A DNA stretch of 64,000 nt from NCBI RefSeq assembly GCF_040610475.1, contig NZ_JBEXMJ010000001.1, forward strand, positions 496,001-560,000, read 5' to 3'. The notes beneath the pieces are model-generated. The model searched no databases and had not been told where the DNA came from. It saw nothing but the letters and a program-made list of their open reading frames with translations. Each line of letters starts with the position of its first letter. Within the stretch, counting starts at the first letter, position 1. Shown here piece after piece: positions 1 through 9,597 of the stretch. A program made the translations under genes and the position numbers. The stretch is from Actinopolymorpha sp. NPDC004070. Its GTDB lineage: Bacteria > Actinomycetota > Actinomycetes > Propionibacteriales > Actinopolymorphaceae.

Positions 1-31
1 TCGCGACACTCGCGCCGACCCGGGACGGGCC

Positions 32-865
32 CTACTCGGCCTGGAGTCGGGTGAGGACGGAGGCGAGCAGGCCGCCCATCCGGGTGGCCGCCGCCCGTCC
101 TGCCGCCAGCACCTCGGCGTGGTCCAGCGGAGCGCCGGTCATCCCCGCCGCCAGGTTGGTGACGAGGGACAGGCCGAGCACCTCGGCGCCGGCCTCCCGG
201 GCCGCGATCGCCTCCAGGGTGGTCGACATCCCGACGAGGTCGGCGCCGATCGTGCGCAGGTAGCGGATCTCGGCCGGCGTCTCGTAGTGCGGGCCGGGCA
301 GCTGGGCGTACACACCCTCCTCCAGCGCCGGCTCGACCTCACGGCACAGCGCCCTCAGCCGGGCGGAGTACAGATCGGTGAGGTCGACGAAGTTCGCGCC
401 GGACAGCGGGGACTTGCCGGTGAGGTTCAGGTGGTCGCCGATCAGGACGGGCGTGCCGGGAATCCACTCCGGGCGCAGGCCGCCGCAGCCGTTGGTGAGG
501 ACGACGTACCGGCAGCCGGCCGCCACCGCGGTCCGCACCCCGTGAACGACGGCGTCCACGCCGTGCCCTTCGTACAGGTGCGTACGGCCCAGAAACACCA
601 GAGCCCGCAGGTCGCCGTCGCCGATCCGGACGCTGCGCAGGGTGCCCGCGTGCCCCTCGACGCTGGGCGGGGCGAAGCCGGGCAGGTCGGTGAAGGCGAT
701 CTCGCTCGCCGTCTCGCCGATCAGGTCGACCGCGGGGCGCCATCCCGAGCCGAGGACGACCGCCACGTCGTGCCGCGGCGTGCCGGTGAGTTCGGCCAGC
801 AGGGCCGAGGCGTCGCGGGCGGCGGAGTAAGGGTCGGCGTGCGGGTCAGGGAGTACGTCGTTCAC
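32..865 (-). CDS. deoD: Purine-nucleoside phosphorylase (trimeric PNP family)
   Basis: Phosphorolysis of purine (deoxy)nucleosides to base and (deoxy)ribose-1-phosphate in cytosolic purine salvage. The 277-residue product has the usual length of trimeric PNPs. Visible family motifs are the phosphate loop VVLGSGW (residues 36-42), GRTHLYEGH (93-101), TNGCGG (124-129), [10 protein letters not shown] (191-200) and the base/ribose segment GMSTTLEAI (212-220). The start ATG opens the first in-frame methionine before the conserved core. It is transcribed leftward off the window edge, so operon partners beyond position 1 are not visible. In M. tuberculosis deoD lies near lpdA, as here. Confidence in the family is high; the exact base preference (guanosine/inosine) is inferred from the family. 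Confidence 0.93.
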   Translation of the reverse strand: MNDVLPDPHADPYSAARDASALLAELTGTPRHDVAVVLGSGWRPAVDLIGETASEIAFTDLPGFAPPSVEGHAGTLRSVRIGDGDLRALVFLGRTHLYEGHGVDAVVHGVRTAVAAGCRYVVLTNGCGGLRPEWIPGTPVLIGDHLNLTGKSPLSGANFVDLTDLYSARLRALCREVEPALEEGVYAQLPGPHYETPAEIRYLRTIGADLVGMSTTLEAIAAREAGAEVLGLSLVTNLAAGMTGAPLDHAEVLAAGRAAATRMGGLLASVLTRLQAE

Positions 866-902
866 GACAGGCGACCCTAGGCCATGCCCGGCGCCGTGCA
901 GG

Positions 903-1355
903 TCACTGGCCGATGCCGCGGCAGGGCCGGCGGCGAAGGGCGGCGGTGTAGTCCGACGGCGCGCCGGCGTGGTCTGCGGCGTCGGCGAGGATGCCGAGGT
1001 AGCGGGCCGACGGCAGGCCGCCCTCGAACGCGTCCAGTACGTAACTGGTCGCGGACACTCCGCCGTCGAGGGTCTGCACCCACACCCTGACCTTGCGGTA
1101 GAGGCCGAGGGTGGCGCCCTCGAACTCGTCCAGCCTGGCCTCGTCCGCCGGCGCGAGGTCGTACAGCGCCACGAAGACCTCCGAGACCGGGTCCTCCACC
1201 ACCGTGGGCAGCGCGCCTTCCCAGCCGTGGTCCTCCCCGCCGAACGTCAGCCGCCAGCCGGTCATCCAGCCGGTGCCGCGAAGGGGAGAATGCGGGCAGC
1301 GCACGGCCATCTCCTGGGGGCTGAGATTGGCCGCGTAGGCGGCGTACAGGGTCAC
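903..1355 (-). CDS. Gamma-glutamylcyclotransferase-like (AIG2-like) protein
   Basis: A 150-residue protein starting at GTG. The N-terminal [10 protein letters not shown] (residues 4-13) corresponds to the substrate-binding YGSNL loop of gamma-glutamylcyclotransferases, and the LDEFEG segment (75-80) carries the Glu expected to act as acid/base. Members convert gamma-glutamyl amino acids or amines to 5-oxoproline, or act on related gamma-glutamyl compounds. Here the YGSNL loop reads YAANL, which is common in actinobacterial members, so the substrate should not be assumed to be a glutathione fragment. It is divergent from the flavoprotein gene at 1408, with only about 50 bases between the starts. 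Confidence 0.75.
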   Translation of the reverse strand: MTLYAAYAANLSPQEMAVRCPHSPLRGTGWMTGWRLTFGGEDHGWEGALPTVVEDPVSEVFVALYDLAPADEARLDEFEGATLGLYRKVRVWVQTLDGGVSATSYVLDAFEGGLPSARYLGILADAADHAGAPSDYTAALRRRPCRGIGQ

Positions 1356-1407
1356 GGATGCCGAGGGTACCCGGCGGGTGAAACGGCGTGGGGGAGAATA
1401 GGGTCCC

Positions 1408-2832
1408 GTGACCCGTGTCGTGATCGTCGGAGGCGGACCCGGCGGCTATGAGGCCGCCCTGGTCGCAGCCCAGCTCGGAGCCGAAGTGTGCGTCGTCGAC
1501 CGGGACGGGCTGGGTGGTTCGGCCGTCCTGACCGACTGCGTGCCCAGCAAGACGCTGGTGGCGACCGCTGAGGTGATCAACCAGGTCCGCGAGTCCGGCG
1601 AGCTCGGTGTCCGGATCGGCCGGTCCGCGCCCGATTCGGGCGATGTGAGCGACGTGAGCACCGACATCGCCAAGGTCAACGCCCGGGTGAAGGCCCTGGC
1701 CCACAACCAGTCCGAGGACGTCGGCCGCGCCCTGCAGCGCGAGGGCGTGCGGGTGGTGCGCGGATCCGGCCGGATGGCCGGTCCGGACCGCGTGGCGGTC
1801 ACACTGGCCGACGGGGGTACGGAGGAGCTGGCGGCCGACGTCGTACTCCTGGCCACCGGCGCCCGGCCGCGGATCCTGCCCGACGCCGAGCCCGACGGCG
1901 AGCGGATCCTGACCTGGGACCAGGTGTACGAGCTCGACGAGCTCCCCGAACGGCTGGTCGTGGTCGGCTCGGGCGTCACCGGTGCGGAGTTCGCCGGCGC
2001 CTACAACGCCCTCGGCAGCGACGTGGTGCTCGTGTCCAGCCGCGACCGGGTGCTGCCCACCGAGGACGCCGACGCGGCCACCGTCATCGAGGACGTCTTC
2101 ACCCGCCGGGGGATGACCGTGCTGTCGCGTTCCCGTGCCGAACGCGTGGAGCGGCGCGGCGACGGCGTGGTGGTGACGCTGACCGACGGCCGGGTCGTCG
2201 AGGGTACGCACTGCCTGCTCGCCGTCGGCTCGATCCCGAACACCGCCGACCTCGGGCTGGAAACCGCCGGGGTGGCCACCGACGAGCGCGGGTTCATCGA
2301 GGTGGACAAGGTGTCCCGGACCACCGCGCGGGGCGTCTACGCGGCGGGGGACTGCACGGGCGTGCTGATGCTCGCGTCGGTGGCGGCCATGCAGGGCCGG
2401 ATCGCGATGGCGCACGCGCTCGGGGACGCCGTCTCGCCGCTGGACCTGGAGGAGGTCGCGGCGACCGTCTTCACCGCGCCGGAGATCGCCACCGTCGGCT
2501 GGTCACAGCACGACCTCGACAGCGGACGGGTCCAGGCCGTCGGGATCAAGCTGCCGCTTACCCGGAACCCGCGGGCGAAGATGCAGGGCATCCACGACGG
2601 GTTCATCAAGCTGATGTGCCGCCCGGGCACCGGGATCGTGGTGGGCGGGGTGGTCGTCGCGCCGCACGCCAGTGAACTCATCCACCCGGTGTCGGTGGCG
2701 GTGTCCTGCCGGCTCACCGTCGACCAGCTGGCGCACGCGTTCACCGTGTATCCGTCGCTGAGCGGCTCGATCGCCGAGGCGGCCCGCCGGCTGCACGTGC
2801 GCGGCCAGCAGGCTCCGCGCAAGGACAGCTGA
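1408..2832 (+). CDS. lpdA: NAD(P)H-quinone reductase of the LpdA (Rv3303c) type
   Basis: Flavoprotein disulfide-reductase fold, 474 residues. The FAD-binding GGGPGGYEA lies at residues 8-16, an NAD(P) Rossmann motif VVGSGVTGAEF near 190, and the second FAD motif GVYAAGDCTG near 310-320. The redox-active site reads GGSAVLTDCVPSK (36-48). The first Cys of the canonical CxxxxC pair is Ala39, so no redox disulfide can form. The C-terminal His-Glu dyad is also lost (VYPSLSGS in place of HPTLSE). Both features match M. tuberculosis LpdA, which reduces quinones instead of lipoamide. The GTG start is preceded by GGGGAG (1390-1395). Role inferred: cytosolic quinone reduction and redox defence. Confidence 0.88.
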   Translation: MTRVVIVGGGPGGYEAALVAAQLGAEVCVVDRDGLGGSAVLTDCVPSKTLVATAEVINQVRESGELGVRIGRSAPDSGDVSDVSTDIAKVNARVKALAHNQSEDVGRALQREGVRVVRGSGRMAGPDRVAVTLADGGTEELAADVVLLATGARPRILPDAEPDGERILTWDQVYELDELPERLVVVGSGVTGAEFAGAYNALGSDVVLVSSRDRVLPTEDADAATVIEDVFTRRGMTVLSRSRAERVERRGDGVVVTLTDGRVVEGTHCLLAVGSIPNTADLGLETAGVATDERGFIEVDKVSRTTARGVYAAGDCTGVLMLASVAAMQGRIAMAHALGDAVSPLDLEEVAATVFTAPEIATVGWSQHDLDSGRVQAVGIKLPLTRNPRAKMQGIHDGFIKLMCRPGTGIVVGGVVVAPHASELIHPVSVAVSCRLTVDQLAHAFTVYPSLSGSIAEAARRLHVRGQQAPRKDS

Positions 2833-3043
2833 CGCGGCCGCGGGGACCACGCCCCGACTTATTGTCGGCGCGCCGACGCCGCGGCCGCGAGCGAGGCGGG
2901 ATCGCCTTTGGTCGAAATCGATCTTCGTCTGGTTTTCCGGTTCGAACGGTTCAGGTGTCAACAGTTAGTACTGCGTGTTCTCCGGGTACCGATCGTTGCT
3001 GTCAATCGTCGGTTGCTTGTCGGCCCTATGACGGTCGGGCCGG
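2833..3043. other. Intergenic region between convergent genes lpdA and SPW-repeat gene
   Basis: This stretch is less GC-rich than its surroundings in its right half. It holds a perfect 14-base palindrome GTCGGCGCGCCGAC (2864-2877) and a small hairpin CCGAC-TTATT-GTCGG (2854-2868). These may serve as a bidirectional 3' structure, but no U-tract follows, so a terminator is only a guess. Confidence 0.3.
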
Positions 3044-3481
3044 TCAGGTGCGTTCGTTCTTGCGGCGTATCATCCCCGAACCGAGTACGGCCATGCCCAA
3101 CAAGAACAGCACCGCGCCGCCGATGACGTTGCACAAGATCACCCGAAGGCTGTGATCGGCGTTGTACATCACCCAGGGTGCGAGGATCGTCCACACACCG
3201 AGCAGCGGCACCACCCAGCTCAGTCCGTGCGTCGAGCGGAACGACGCGGCGAAGCCGAGTGCCAGCGCGACCGCGGTGAGCCCGACGACCAGGTTGTTGA
3301 CCGTGAGCGGGGTCGACGTGGCGAATCCCGCGATCCACGGCGACAACGCGACGAACAACCCGGCCAGTACGATCAGCCCGGCGCCCATCTGCACGGCGGG
3401 CTTCTGGCCAATTCTTTCGTAACGTCCCTGGAGTTCGGTTATATCGGGGTGCTCCTCAATAGGGAGCCGCTGGGACGACAT
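3044..3481 (-). CDS. SPW repeat integral membrane protein
   Basis: A 145-residue membrane protein with four predicted hydrophobic helices in two pairs. Each pair contains the SPW-type signature: ALSPWIAGF near residues 45-53 and ILAPWVMYN near 100-108, each followed by an Asn-containing stretch (NNLVVG; CNVIGG). This duplicated two-helix architecture is the SPW repeat family (PF03779). The molecular function is unknown. A basic C-terminus (RRKNERT) and a charged N-terminus suggest both ends are cytosolic. The start ATG has a good GGGAGG site (about 9 bases upstream). Confidence 0.8.
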   Translation of the reverse strand: MSSQRLPIEEHPDITELQGRYERIGQKPAVQMGAGLIVLAGLFVALSPWIAGFATSTPLTVNNLVVGLTAVALALGFAASFRSTHGLSWVVPLLGVWTILAPWVMYNADHSLRVILCNVIGGAVLFLLGMAVLGSGMIRRKNERT

Positions 3482-3605
3482 TTTCCGTTACCTCCCGTCG
3501 ACGGAAATCGAGGGGAGAAACAAATCCCCCTCTCTCGCGAGCCTAACGCGAGGAGGGGGGGATTGTTGAACAGCCCGCTGATCGGGCCGTCGCTGTATCT
3601 CGACC

Positions 3606-3780
3606 TCAGAAACCGAAGTCGCCACCGCCGAAGTCGCCACCGCCGAAGTCTCCGCCGTCACCGCCGAAGTCCCCGCCGTCGCCACCGTCCCCGCCGTCGC
3701 CACCGTCTCCGCCGTCGCCACCGTCGCCGAAGTCACCGTCTCCGCCGTCTCCGCCGTCGCCGTCACCGAAGCCTCCGTCG
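3606..3780 (-). repeat. Imperfect 9-base coding repeats (Gly-Gly-Asp tail)
   Basis: Short tandem units such as CCGCCGTCG and CCACCGTCG (plus strand) recur roughly twenty times, encoding GGD/GDG triplets on the minus strand. The array keeps the reading frame because unit lengths are multiples of three. It is a low-complexity coding repeat, not a CRISPR array. Confidence 0.85.
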
Positions 3781-4451
3781 CCGTAGCCGCCCCACATGCC
3801 GCCCATCATCGAGCCCATGAGGAACGCCGGCAGCAGGCCGGACGTCGCGAAGCCGGCGAAGTAGCCCTGCATCCACGGCGCGTACGCCGGACCGCCCTGC
3901 CAGTACGGAACGCGCTCGCCGTCGACGGTGACCTTGCGGATGTCGGGCTCGGCACCGGCCTTCACCCGCTCCGCGTCGGCGGCACACACCGGGACCGTGC
4001 GGTAGGCGCCGCCGGCCGGTGCCCACTCCACGTCCTCGAAGGACGGGCCGTGCTGGGGGTTGAAGAAGCACGGCGGGCGCCGCTGCGGAAGCGGCTGGCC
4101 GTTGATCCGGGCCCGCACGCAGGCGACGGCGTACTTACCGTCCTCCAGGATCGTGGTGATCTGCTTGATGTCCTCGGGCCTGGCCGCTGTGTCGACGGCC
4201 TTCTTCGCGACGTCGTACTGGTCGAGCGCGCGTTCGTAGTCCTGGCGGGTCGCCTCGTCGAGCTCGCGCCCGGCGACGTCGGTGTCCAGCCGCTGCAGCT
4301 CCTCGCCGAACTTCGTGACGTCCTCCTCGGCGAAGGACTTCACCTTGGCGAGCTCGGCCGCCTCGACCTCCCGGCGCCGCGTCGTGGCGCGCCGGTTGGA
4401 GACGAACGCGACCACTCCGATCACGACGACGAGCAGGATCAGGATCTCCAC
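3606..4451 (-). CDS. Membrane-anchored protein with Gly/Asp-rich repeat tail
   Basis: Not recognised as a named enzyme. The 281-residue product starts with one membrane segment (residues 2-17) followed by basic NRRATTRRR. Next comes a charged, probably helical region (about 25-100), then a domain with conserved-looking CFFNPQHGP and WAPAGG...VPVCAADAERV elements (about 125-165). A WxGGPxYAPWMQGYFAGF stretch and a Met/Gly hydrophobic patch follow. The last 65 residues are almost pure Gly/Asp/Phe in GGDGG and GGGDFGG units. Similar composition occurs in actinobacterial proteins related to the C-terminal part of TPM-domain (YgcG-like) proteins. That kinship is a guess. The tail is encoded by imperfect 9-base repeats (3606-3780), prone to slippage. 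Confidence 0.6.
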   Translation of the reverse strand: MEILILLVVVIGVVAFVSNRRATTRRREVEAAELAKVKSFAEEDVTKFGEELQRLDTDVAGRELDEATRQDYERALDQYDVAKKAVDTAARPEDIKQITTILEDGKYAVACVRARINGQPLPQRRPPCFFNPQHGPSFEDVEWAPAGGAYRTVPVCAADAERVKAGAEPDIRKVTVDGERVPYWQGGPAYAPWMQGYFAGFATSGLLPAFLMGSMMGGMWGGYGDGGFGDGDGGDGGDGDFGDGGDGGDGGDGGDGGDGGDFGGDGGDFGGGDFGGGDFGF

Positions 4452-4585
4452 GGGGTGCCCTTTCTTAGGTTGCCCTCAGCGTAGGAGACGTCCGGGCGGG
4501 CGTGTGCGTTCCCCGTCCGTCCGGACAAAATCCCGATCGCGCCCGACCTGCGCCGACGCCGGGCGGGGTGTCACGGCGGCCGCCG

Positions 4586-6349
4586 TCACTCCTTGATCTC
4601 GCAGAGCGGGGCGCCGGCCGTCACCGTGCTGCCGACCTGTGCGGACAGCCCCGCCACGGTGCCCGCCTTGTGCGCGTTGACCGGTTGTTCCATCTTCATC
4701 GCCTCGAGGACGACGATCAGGTCGCCGGCCTGCACCGCCTGGCCCTCCTCGACCGCGACCTTCACCAGCGTCCCCTGCATGGGAGAGGTGAGGGTGTCAC
4801 CGGAGGCGCTGGCACCGGCGCGGGCGCCGCCGCCGCGGCGCGGCGGCTTGCGGGCGCCGCCGGCCTGGGCCGCGCCGGTGGCACCGAGCCCGGCCGGGAG
4901 CACGACTTCCAGCCGCTTGCCGTCCACCTCGACGGTGATCCGCTCGCGCTCGGGCGCCTCGGCGGCCTCGGTGGGCCCATCGTAGGGGGCGATGGTGTTG
5001 TCGAACTCGGTCTCGATCCAGCGTGTGTGCACCGCGAACTCGCCGTCGGCCGCGGTGAACGCCGGCGACTCCAGCACCGCGCGGTGGAACGGCAGCACGG
5101 TGGGCATGCCGTCGGCGACGAACTCCGCGAGCGCCCGGCGGGAGCGGGCCAGCGCGTGCTCGCGGTCGCGCCCGGTGACGACCAGCTTGGCGATCAGCGA
5201 GTCGAACGCGCCGGGCACCGTCTCGCCCTGGTCGTATCCCTCGTCCAGTCGTACGCCGGGACCGGACGGCGGGTGCCAGCGGGTCAGCGTGCCGGGCGCG
5301 GGCAGGAAGTTGCGGCCGGCGTCCTCGGCGTTGATCCGGAACTCGATGGAGTGCCCGCGCACGGCCGGGTCGTCGTAGCCCAGCGGCTCACCCGCGGCGA
5401 CCCGCAGCTGTTCGCGCACGAGATCGAGCCCGGTGACCTCCTCCGACACCGGGTGCTCGACCTGCAGCCGGGTGTTGACCTCGAGGAAGCTGATGGTGCC
5501 GTCCTGGCCGACCAGGAACTCGCAGGTGCCCGCGCCGACGTAGCCGGCCTCGCGCAGGATCGCCTTGCTGGCGGAGTAGAGAGTGTCCAGCTGCTCGGCG
5601 GACAGGAACGGCGCCGGGGCCTCCTCGACCAGCTTCTGGTGGCGGCGCTGCAGCGAGCAGTCACGGGTGGACACCACCACGACGTTGCCGTGGGTGTCGG
5701 CCAGGCACTGCGTCTCCACGTGCCGCGGCCGGTCGAGGTAGCGCTCCACGAAACACTCACCGCGCCCGAACGCCGAGACCGCCTCCCGCACCGCCGAGTC
5801 GAACAGCTCGGGAATCTCCTCCTCGGTGCGGGCGACCTTCAGGCCCCGGCCACCGCCGCCGTACGCCGCCTTGATCGCCACCGGCAGGCCGTGCTCGCGG
5901 GCGAACGCCAGCACCTCCTCGGCGTCGGCGACCGGGTCGGCGGTGCCGGGAACCAGCGGGGCGCCGACCTTCTGCGCGATGTGGCGGGCCTTGACCTTGT
6001 CGCCGAGGGCGTCGATCGCGGCCGGTGGGGGCCCGATCCAGATGAGGCCGGCGTCGGCGACCGCGGTCGCGAACCCGGCGTTCTCGGCGAGGAAGCCGTA
6101 GCCGGGGTGCACCGCGTCTGCTCCGGCACGCCGGGCGACGTCGACCAGCTTGTCGATCGCGAGGTAGCTGTCCGCCGGGGTCGCGCCGTCCAGTGCGTAC
6201 GCCTCGTCGGCGACCCGGACGTGCAGCGCGTCCCGGTCGGGATCGGCGTACACGGCGACGCTGGCCACGCCCGCGTCCCGGCACGCCCGCGCGATCCGGA
6301 CGGCGATCTCGCCACGGTTGGCGATGAGCACCTTGCTGATGGTCGACAC
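4586..6349 (-). CDS. accA3: Acyl-CoA carboxylase alpha subunit (biotin carboxylase + biotin carboxyl carrier)
   Basis: Carboxylates biotin with bicarbonate and ATP and presents carboxybiotin to AccD-type subunits in acetyl/propionyl-CoA carboxylase. About 587 residues. The biotin carboxylase N-domain begins [19 protein letters not shown], an ATP-grasp loop YGGGGRGLK follows near 150, CEFLVGQDG and [16 protein letters not shown] near 265-295, and a biotinyl domain with EAMKM near residue 550 carries the modified Lys. I place the start at GTG 6349 rather than the longer in-frame ATG at 6424, because GAGGGAGGA lies just upstream of the GTG and homologues begin here. The partner AccD5/AccE genes lie 21 kb away and birA 28 kb away, as in mycobacteria. 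Confidence 0.93.
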   Translation of the reverse strand: MSTISKVLIANRGEIAVRIARACRDAGVASVAVYADPDRDALHVRVADEAYALDGATPADSYLAIDKLVDVARRAGADAVHPGYGFLAENAGFATAVADAGLIWIGPPPAAIDALGDKVKARHIAQKVGAPLVPGTADPVADAEEVLAFAREHGLPVAIKAAYGGGGRGLKVARTEEEIPELFDSAVREAVSAFGRGECFVERYLDRPRHVETQCLADTHGNVVVVSTRDCSLQRRHQKLVEEAPAPFLSAEQLDTLYSASKAILREAGYVGAGTCEFLVGQDGTISFLEVNTRLQVEHPVSEEVTGLDLVREQLRVAAGEPLGYDDPAVRGHSIEFRINAEDAGRNFLPAPGTLTRWHPPSGPGVRLDEGYDQGETVPGAFDSLIAKLVVTGRDREHALARSRRALAEFVADGMPTVLPFHRAVLESPAFTAADGEFAVHTRWIETEFDNTIAPYDGPTEAAEAPERERITVEVDGKRLEVVLPAGLGATGAAQAGGARKPPRRGGGARAGASASGDTLTSPMQGTLVKVAVEEGQAVQAGDLIVVLEAMKMEQPVNAHKAGTVAGLSAQVGSTVTAGAPLCEIKE

Positions 6350-6493
6350 CCTGTGGTCCTCCCTCTGCGGGTCGCGGTCCGACGCAGCGTTCGCCGCCGT
6401 CGCCCCATGCCCGCGCGACCCCATGACTTCCCGGAGTCTAGGACAGAGGGGACGGCGGTGGTCGCGCGATCAGGCGGGCGACCAGCCGGGTGA

Positions 6494-7201
6494 TCAGCTC
6501 GGTGACCAGCCGACCAGGACCGCGAACCGCAAGTGGGCGTACGGGCAGGCCGGGTCGGTGAAGCCTGCCTCGCACAGCCAGCCCACCTGGTCGGCGGCGG
6601 TGGCGGGGCGGTCGAAGGCCATCCGCGCCCGGGCGGCGGCGAGCTCGGCGTCGCCGGACCCGCGGGCGCGCGCGTCGTCCTCCCACCACCTGTCGTACAG
6701 CTCGTCCAGCCGGGGAGTCGGCCCGGCGACCTGCTCGGCGTTGACGAAGACGCCGCCGGGTGCGAGGACGCCGAGGACGCGGCGGTAGAGGTCGCGCTTG
6801 CCGTCGTCGCCGAGGTGGTGGATGGCCAGGGCGGAGATCACCGCGTCGTAGGGGCCGTGGGGGAGCGGCTCGGCGAGGTCCTGGTGGCGTACCTCGTGGG
6901 CGACCCCGCGGGCGGACAGCGCTCTCGTGGCCTCGGCCAGCATGGGCTCGGCGGAGTCGACCAGGGTCAGGTGGGCGCGCGGCCGCACCGCGGCGACCAG
7001 CGCCGAGAAGAGCCCGGTACCGGCGCCGAGGTCCAGAACGTGCGGAGCCTCGGGCAGGTCCAGGGTGGCGAACCGCAGGGCCGTGCCGTAGAAGTCGTCG
7101 AAGCAGGGAACGAGCCGGCGCCGTGCACTGTCGTACGTCCCGGCTGCCGCACCGAACGCCGATTCGATCGTCTCGAATTTCGAGATTGACGTCTCGCTCA
7201 T
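6494..7201 (-). CDS. Class I SAM-dependent methyltransferase
   Basis: A 235-residue Rossmann-like methyltransferase. Motif I is VLDLGAGTGLF (about 55-65), the acidic end of strand beta-2 is LTLVDSAEPML (about 78-88), and a post-motif region YDAVISALAIHHLGDDGK (about 117-134) is typical of methyltransf_11/25 domains. The substrate cannot be read from the sequence. It stands alone between accA3 and the copper ATPase with modest gaps on both sides. The ATG start fits the N-terminal FxxxAxxYDSAR element seen in this group. Confidence 0.82.
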   Translation of the reverse strand: MSETSISKFETIESAFGAAAGTYDSARRRLVPCFDDFYGTALRFATLDLPEAPHVLDLGAGTGLFSALVAAVRPRAHLTLVDSAEPMLAEATRALSARGVAHEVRHQDLAEPLPHGPYDAVISALAIHHLGDDGKRDLYRRVLGVLAPGGVFVNAEQVAGPTPRLDELYDRWWEDDARARGSGDAELAAARARMAFDRPATAADQVGWLCEAGFTDPACPYAHLRFAVLVGWSPS

Positions 7202-7265
7202 CGGACGATTGTAGCGGCGTTCGGTGCGCGGCGGACGGGCCGTGTTGCCATCCGGACGCCTGTGC

Positions 7266-9479
7266 CTACGGCGAGAGCCGGACGCGGCGGAGCAGCTGGG
7301 CGTTCAGCGCCACCACGATCGTGGACACCGACATCAGCACCGCACCGACGGCGGGGCTGAGGGTGACACCGGCCCAGGCCAGGGCGCCCGCGGCCAGCGG
7401 GATCGCGACGACGTTGTAGCCGGCCGCCCAGCCGAGGTTCTGCACCATCTTGCGGTACGACGCGCGCGACAGCCGGACCACGCCGGCCACCGCCCGCGGG
7501 TCTGAGGCGGCCAGCACCACACCGGCGGACTCGATCGCCACGTCTGTGCCCGCGCCGATCGCGAGGCCGACGTCGGCCGCGGCGAGGGCGGGCGCATCGT
7601 TGACGCCGTCGCCCACCATGGCGACCGCCAGCCCGCGTTCCTGCAGCCTGGCCACAGCGCGCTGCTTGTCGGCAGGGAGCACCTCGGCGAACACCTCGTC
7701 CACCCCCGGGACGAACCCGAGGTCCGCCGCGACCGCCTCGGCGACGGGACGGGCGTCGCCGGTCACCATGGCGATGGTGGTGACGCCGAGCTCCCGCAGG
7801 TGCGCGATCGCCTCCCGCGCCTCCGGGCGTACTTCGTCCTCCAGCGCCATGGCGCCGAGCACGTGGGCGCCGGTGTAGGCGCCGGTGTTGGTGCCGGTGC
7901 CGGTGTCCGTCCGCACCAGGTAGAGAACGGCTGCGCCGCGCCCCTCCCAGCCGGCAACGGTGTCGTGCAGGTCGTCAGGGACCGCCGTGCCGAACTCCCG
8001 CAGCAGCGCCGGCCCGCCGACGGCGTACGACGTACCGTCAACTCTGGCTTGCACCCCGCGACCGGCCAGGGAGCGGAAGTCGCTCGCCGTCGCCGGGGAG
8101 GTGCGTTCCTTCGCGGCACTGACGACCGCGCGCGCCAGCGGGTGCTCGCTGTCGGCCTCGACCGCCGCGGCCACCGCGAGCAGCCGATCCTCTGAGAGCG
8201 GCGAGGCGTCCCCGGTCCGCGCGGACGTGGTGGTCACGGCGACGACCTTGTGCTGTCCCTTGGTCAGCGTTCCGGTCTTGTCGAACAGAACCGCGTCGAC
8301 GGTACGCATCCGCTCCAGTGCCAACCTGTCCTTGACGAGAATGCCGGCGCGGGCGGCCAACGCCGTGGACAGCGCGATCACCAACGGGATGGCCAGGCCG
8401 AGTGCGTGCGGGCAGGCGATCACCAGGACGGTGACGCTCCGCACCACCGAGTTGTCGAGGTCGCCGAGCAGCCACCAGACGGCGAACGTGACGACGCCGG
8501 CCGCGACCGCCACGTAGAACAACAGCGCGGCGAACCGGTCGGCCAGTGCCTGTGCCCGGCCACCGGAGGCCTGCGCCTGGGCGACCATGCGAGCGATCCC
8601 GGCCAATGCGGTGTCCTCGCCGACCGCCTGCACCTCCACCCGGACGGCGGAGTCGGTCGCCACGGTGCCGGCGACCACGCGGTCCCCGACCGTACGCGGA
8701 ACCGGGCGGGACTCCCCGGTGATCATCGACTCGTCGACCTCGGCGCCCCCGTCGACCACCCGTCCGTCCGCGGGCACCCGGGCGCCCGGCCGGACGAGTA
8801 CGACGTCACCGACCGTCAGTGCGTCGACCGGCACCCGCTCGGTGCCGTCCGGCGTGACGCGCTCGGCATCGTCGGGCAGCAGTTTCGCCAACGCCGCAAG
8901 GGCACCCTGCGCCTGGCCGATCGCCTTCATCTCCTGCCAGTGCCCCAGCAGCATGATGGTGATCAGCGCGGCGAGCTCCCACCAGAACTCCAGGTCGAAC
9001 CAGCCGAGGCTGCTGGCCGCGGACGCGACGTAGGCGACGACGACCGCGAGCGAGATCAGCAGCATCATCCCCGGCGCGCGGTCGCGAAGCTCGGCGACGG
9101 CTCCCGCCAGGAAGGGCCAGCCGCCGTAGAGGAAGACGACCGTGCCCAGCACCGGGCCGACCCAGGTGATCCCGGGGAAGTCCAGCGAGTAGCCGAACCA
9201 TCGCATCACCATCTCGCTGGTCGCCACGATCGGCAGCGTCAGCAGCAGGCTCAGCCAGAACTTCCGGCGGAACATCTCCGGGTCGTGTCCGGCGTGCTTG
9301 TCGTGCCCGCCGTGCCCGGCGTGCCCGGCCTGCTCGGCCTGCTCGGCCTGCTCGCTGTGTCCGGCATGCGCCATGTGGTTGTCATGCCCGGTGTGTGCGG
9401 GGGCATGGCCAGCATGCGCGGCCCGTTCGTCCTGCCCGGCCCGACCGGGCGGTGCGTTCTCAGGCTGCGGTGCGCTCAC
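7266..9479 (-). CDS. CopB-type (CPH motif) heavy-metal P1B ATPase with His-rich N-terminus
   Basis: ATP-driven metal exporter in the cytoplasmic membrane. Eight hydrophobic helices are interrupted by the actuator loop (MITGESRPV) and the catalytic loop (DKTGTLTKG, with the phosphorylated Asp). The hinge reads [16 protein letters not shown]. The metal-binding helix carries ACPHALGLA, the CPH motif of the P1B-3 (CopB) class associated with Cu(II)/Ag export. There is no CxxC HMA domain. Instead the first ~70 residues are packed with HAGH, HDNH and GHGGHDKH units. I prefer the GTG start at 9479, which has GGAGAAGGTGAG upstream. In-frame ATGs at 9497 and 9509 lack a ribosome site, and 9509 falls in the operator. 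An odd Thr/Gly stretch ([16 protein letters not shown]) sits in the nucleotide-binding domain. Confidence 0.9.
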   Translation of the reverse strand: MSAPQPENAPPGRAGQDERAAHAGHAPAHTGHDNHMAHAGHSEQAEQAEQAGHAGHGGHDKHAGHDPEMFRRKFWLSLLLTLPIVATSEMVMRWFGYSLDFPGITWVGPVLGTVVFLYGGWPFLAGAVAELRDRAPGMMLLISLAVVVAYVASAASSLGWFDLEFWWELAALITIMLLGHWQEMKAIGQAQGALAALAKLLPDDAERVTPDGTERVPVDALTVGDVVLVRPGARVPADGRVVDGGAEVDESMITGESRPVPRTVGDRVVAGTVATDSAVRVEVQAVGEDTALAGIARMVAQAQASGGRAQALADRFAALLFYVAVAAGVVTFAVWWLLGDLDNSVVRSVTVLVIACPHALGLAIPLVIALSTALAARAGILVKDRLALERMRTVDAVLFDKTGTLTKGQHKVVAVTTTSARTGDASPLSEDRLLAVAAAVEADSEHPLARAVVSAAKERTSPATASDFRSLAGRGVQARVDGTSYAVGGPALLREFGTAVPDDLHDTVAGWEGRGAAVLYLVRTDTGTGTNTGAYTGAHVLGAMALEDEVRPEAREAIAHLRELGVTTIAMVTGDARPVAEAVAADLGFVPGVDEVFAEVLPADKQRAVARLQERGLAVAMVGDGVNDAPALAAADVGLAIGAGTDVAIESAGVVLAASDPRAVAGVVRLSRASYRKMVQNLGWAAGYNVVAIPLAAGALAWAGVTLSPAVGAVLMSVSTIVVALNAQLLRRVRLSP

Positions 9480-9507
9480 GGATCTCACCTTCTCCATGCC
9501 GCACACC

Positions 9508-9524
9508 ATACCCCCCTACGGTAT
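9508..9524. promoter_or_regulatory. CsoR/RicR-like copper operator upstream of the copper ATPase
   Basis: The plus strand reads ATACCCCCCTACGGTAT, an inverted ATACC...GGTAT pair around a C-rich core. This resembles operators of the copper-sensing CsoR family, which sit over promoters of actinobacterial copper exporters. It lies 29 bases upstream of the preferred GTG start. No csoR gene is present in this window, so the cognate repressor would have to be encoded elsewhere. Confidence 0.5.
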
Positions 9525-9597
9525 ATGCGCAAGCCCATGATCCGGTGTGAGCTCCGTGACTGATCCAGGGACGTTCCTTCGTGCGGCTGTGTCGCCG

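Noticed and set aside
3606..3780. CRISPR array or intergenic satellite
   Set aside because: The repeats are in-frame codons for a Gly/Asp tail of a supported gene.
3152..3820. Rightward Arg-rich open frame over the SPW gene and the Gly/Asp tail
   Set aside because: Its Arg/His repeats are the antisense reading of the Gly/Asp repeat. No independent support.
4502..6493. Rightward 663-codon open frame opposite accA3
   Set aside because: No motifs. accA3 with biotin carboxylase and biotinyl signatures lies on the other strand.
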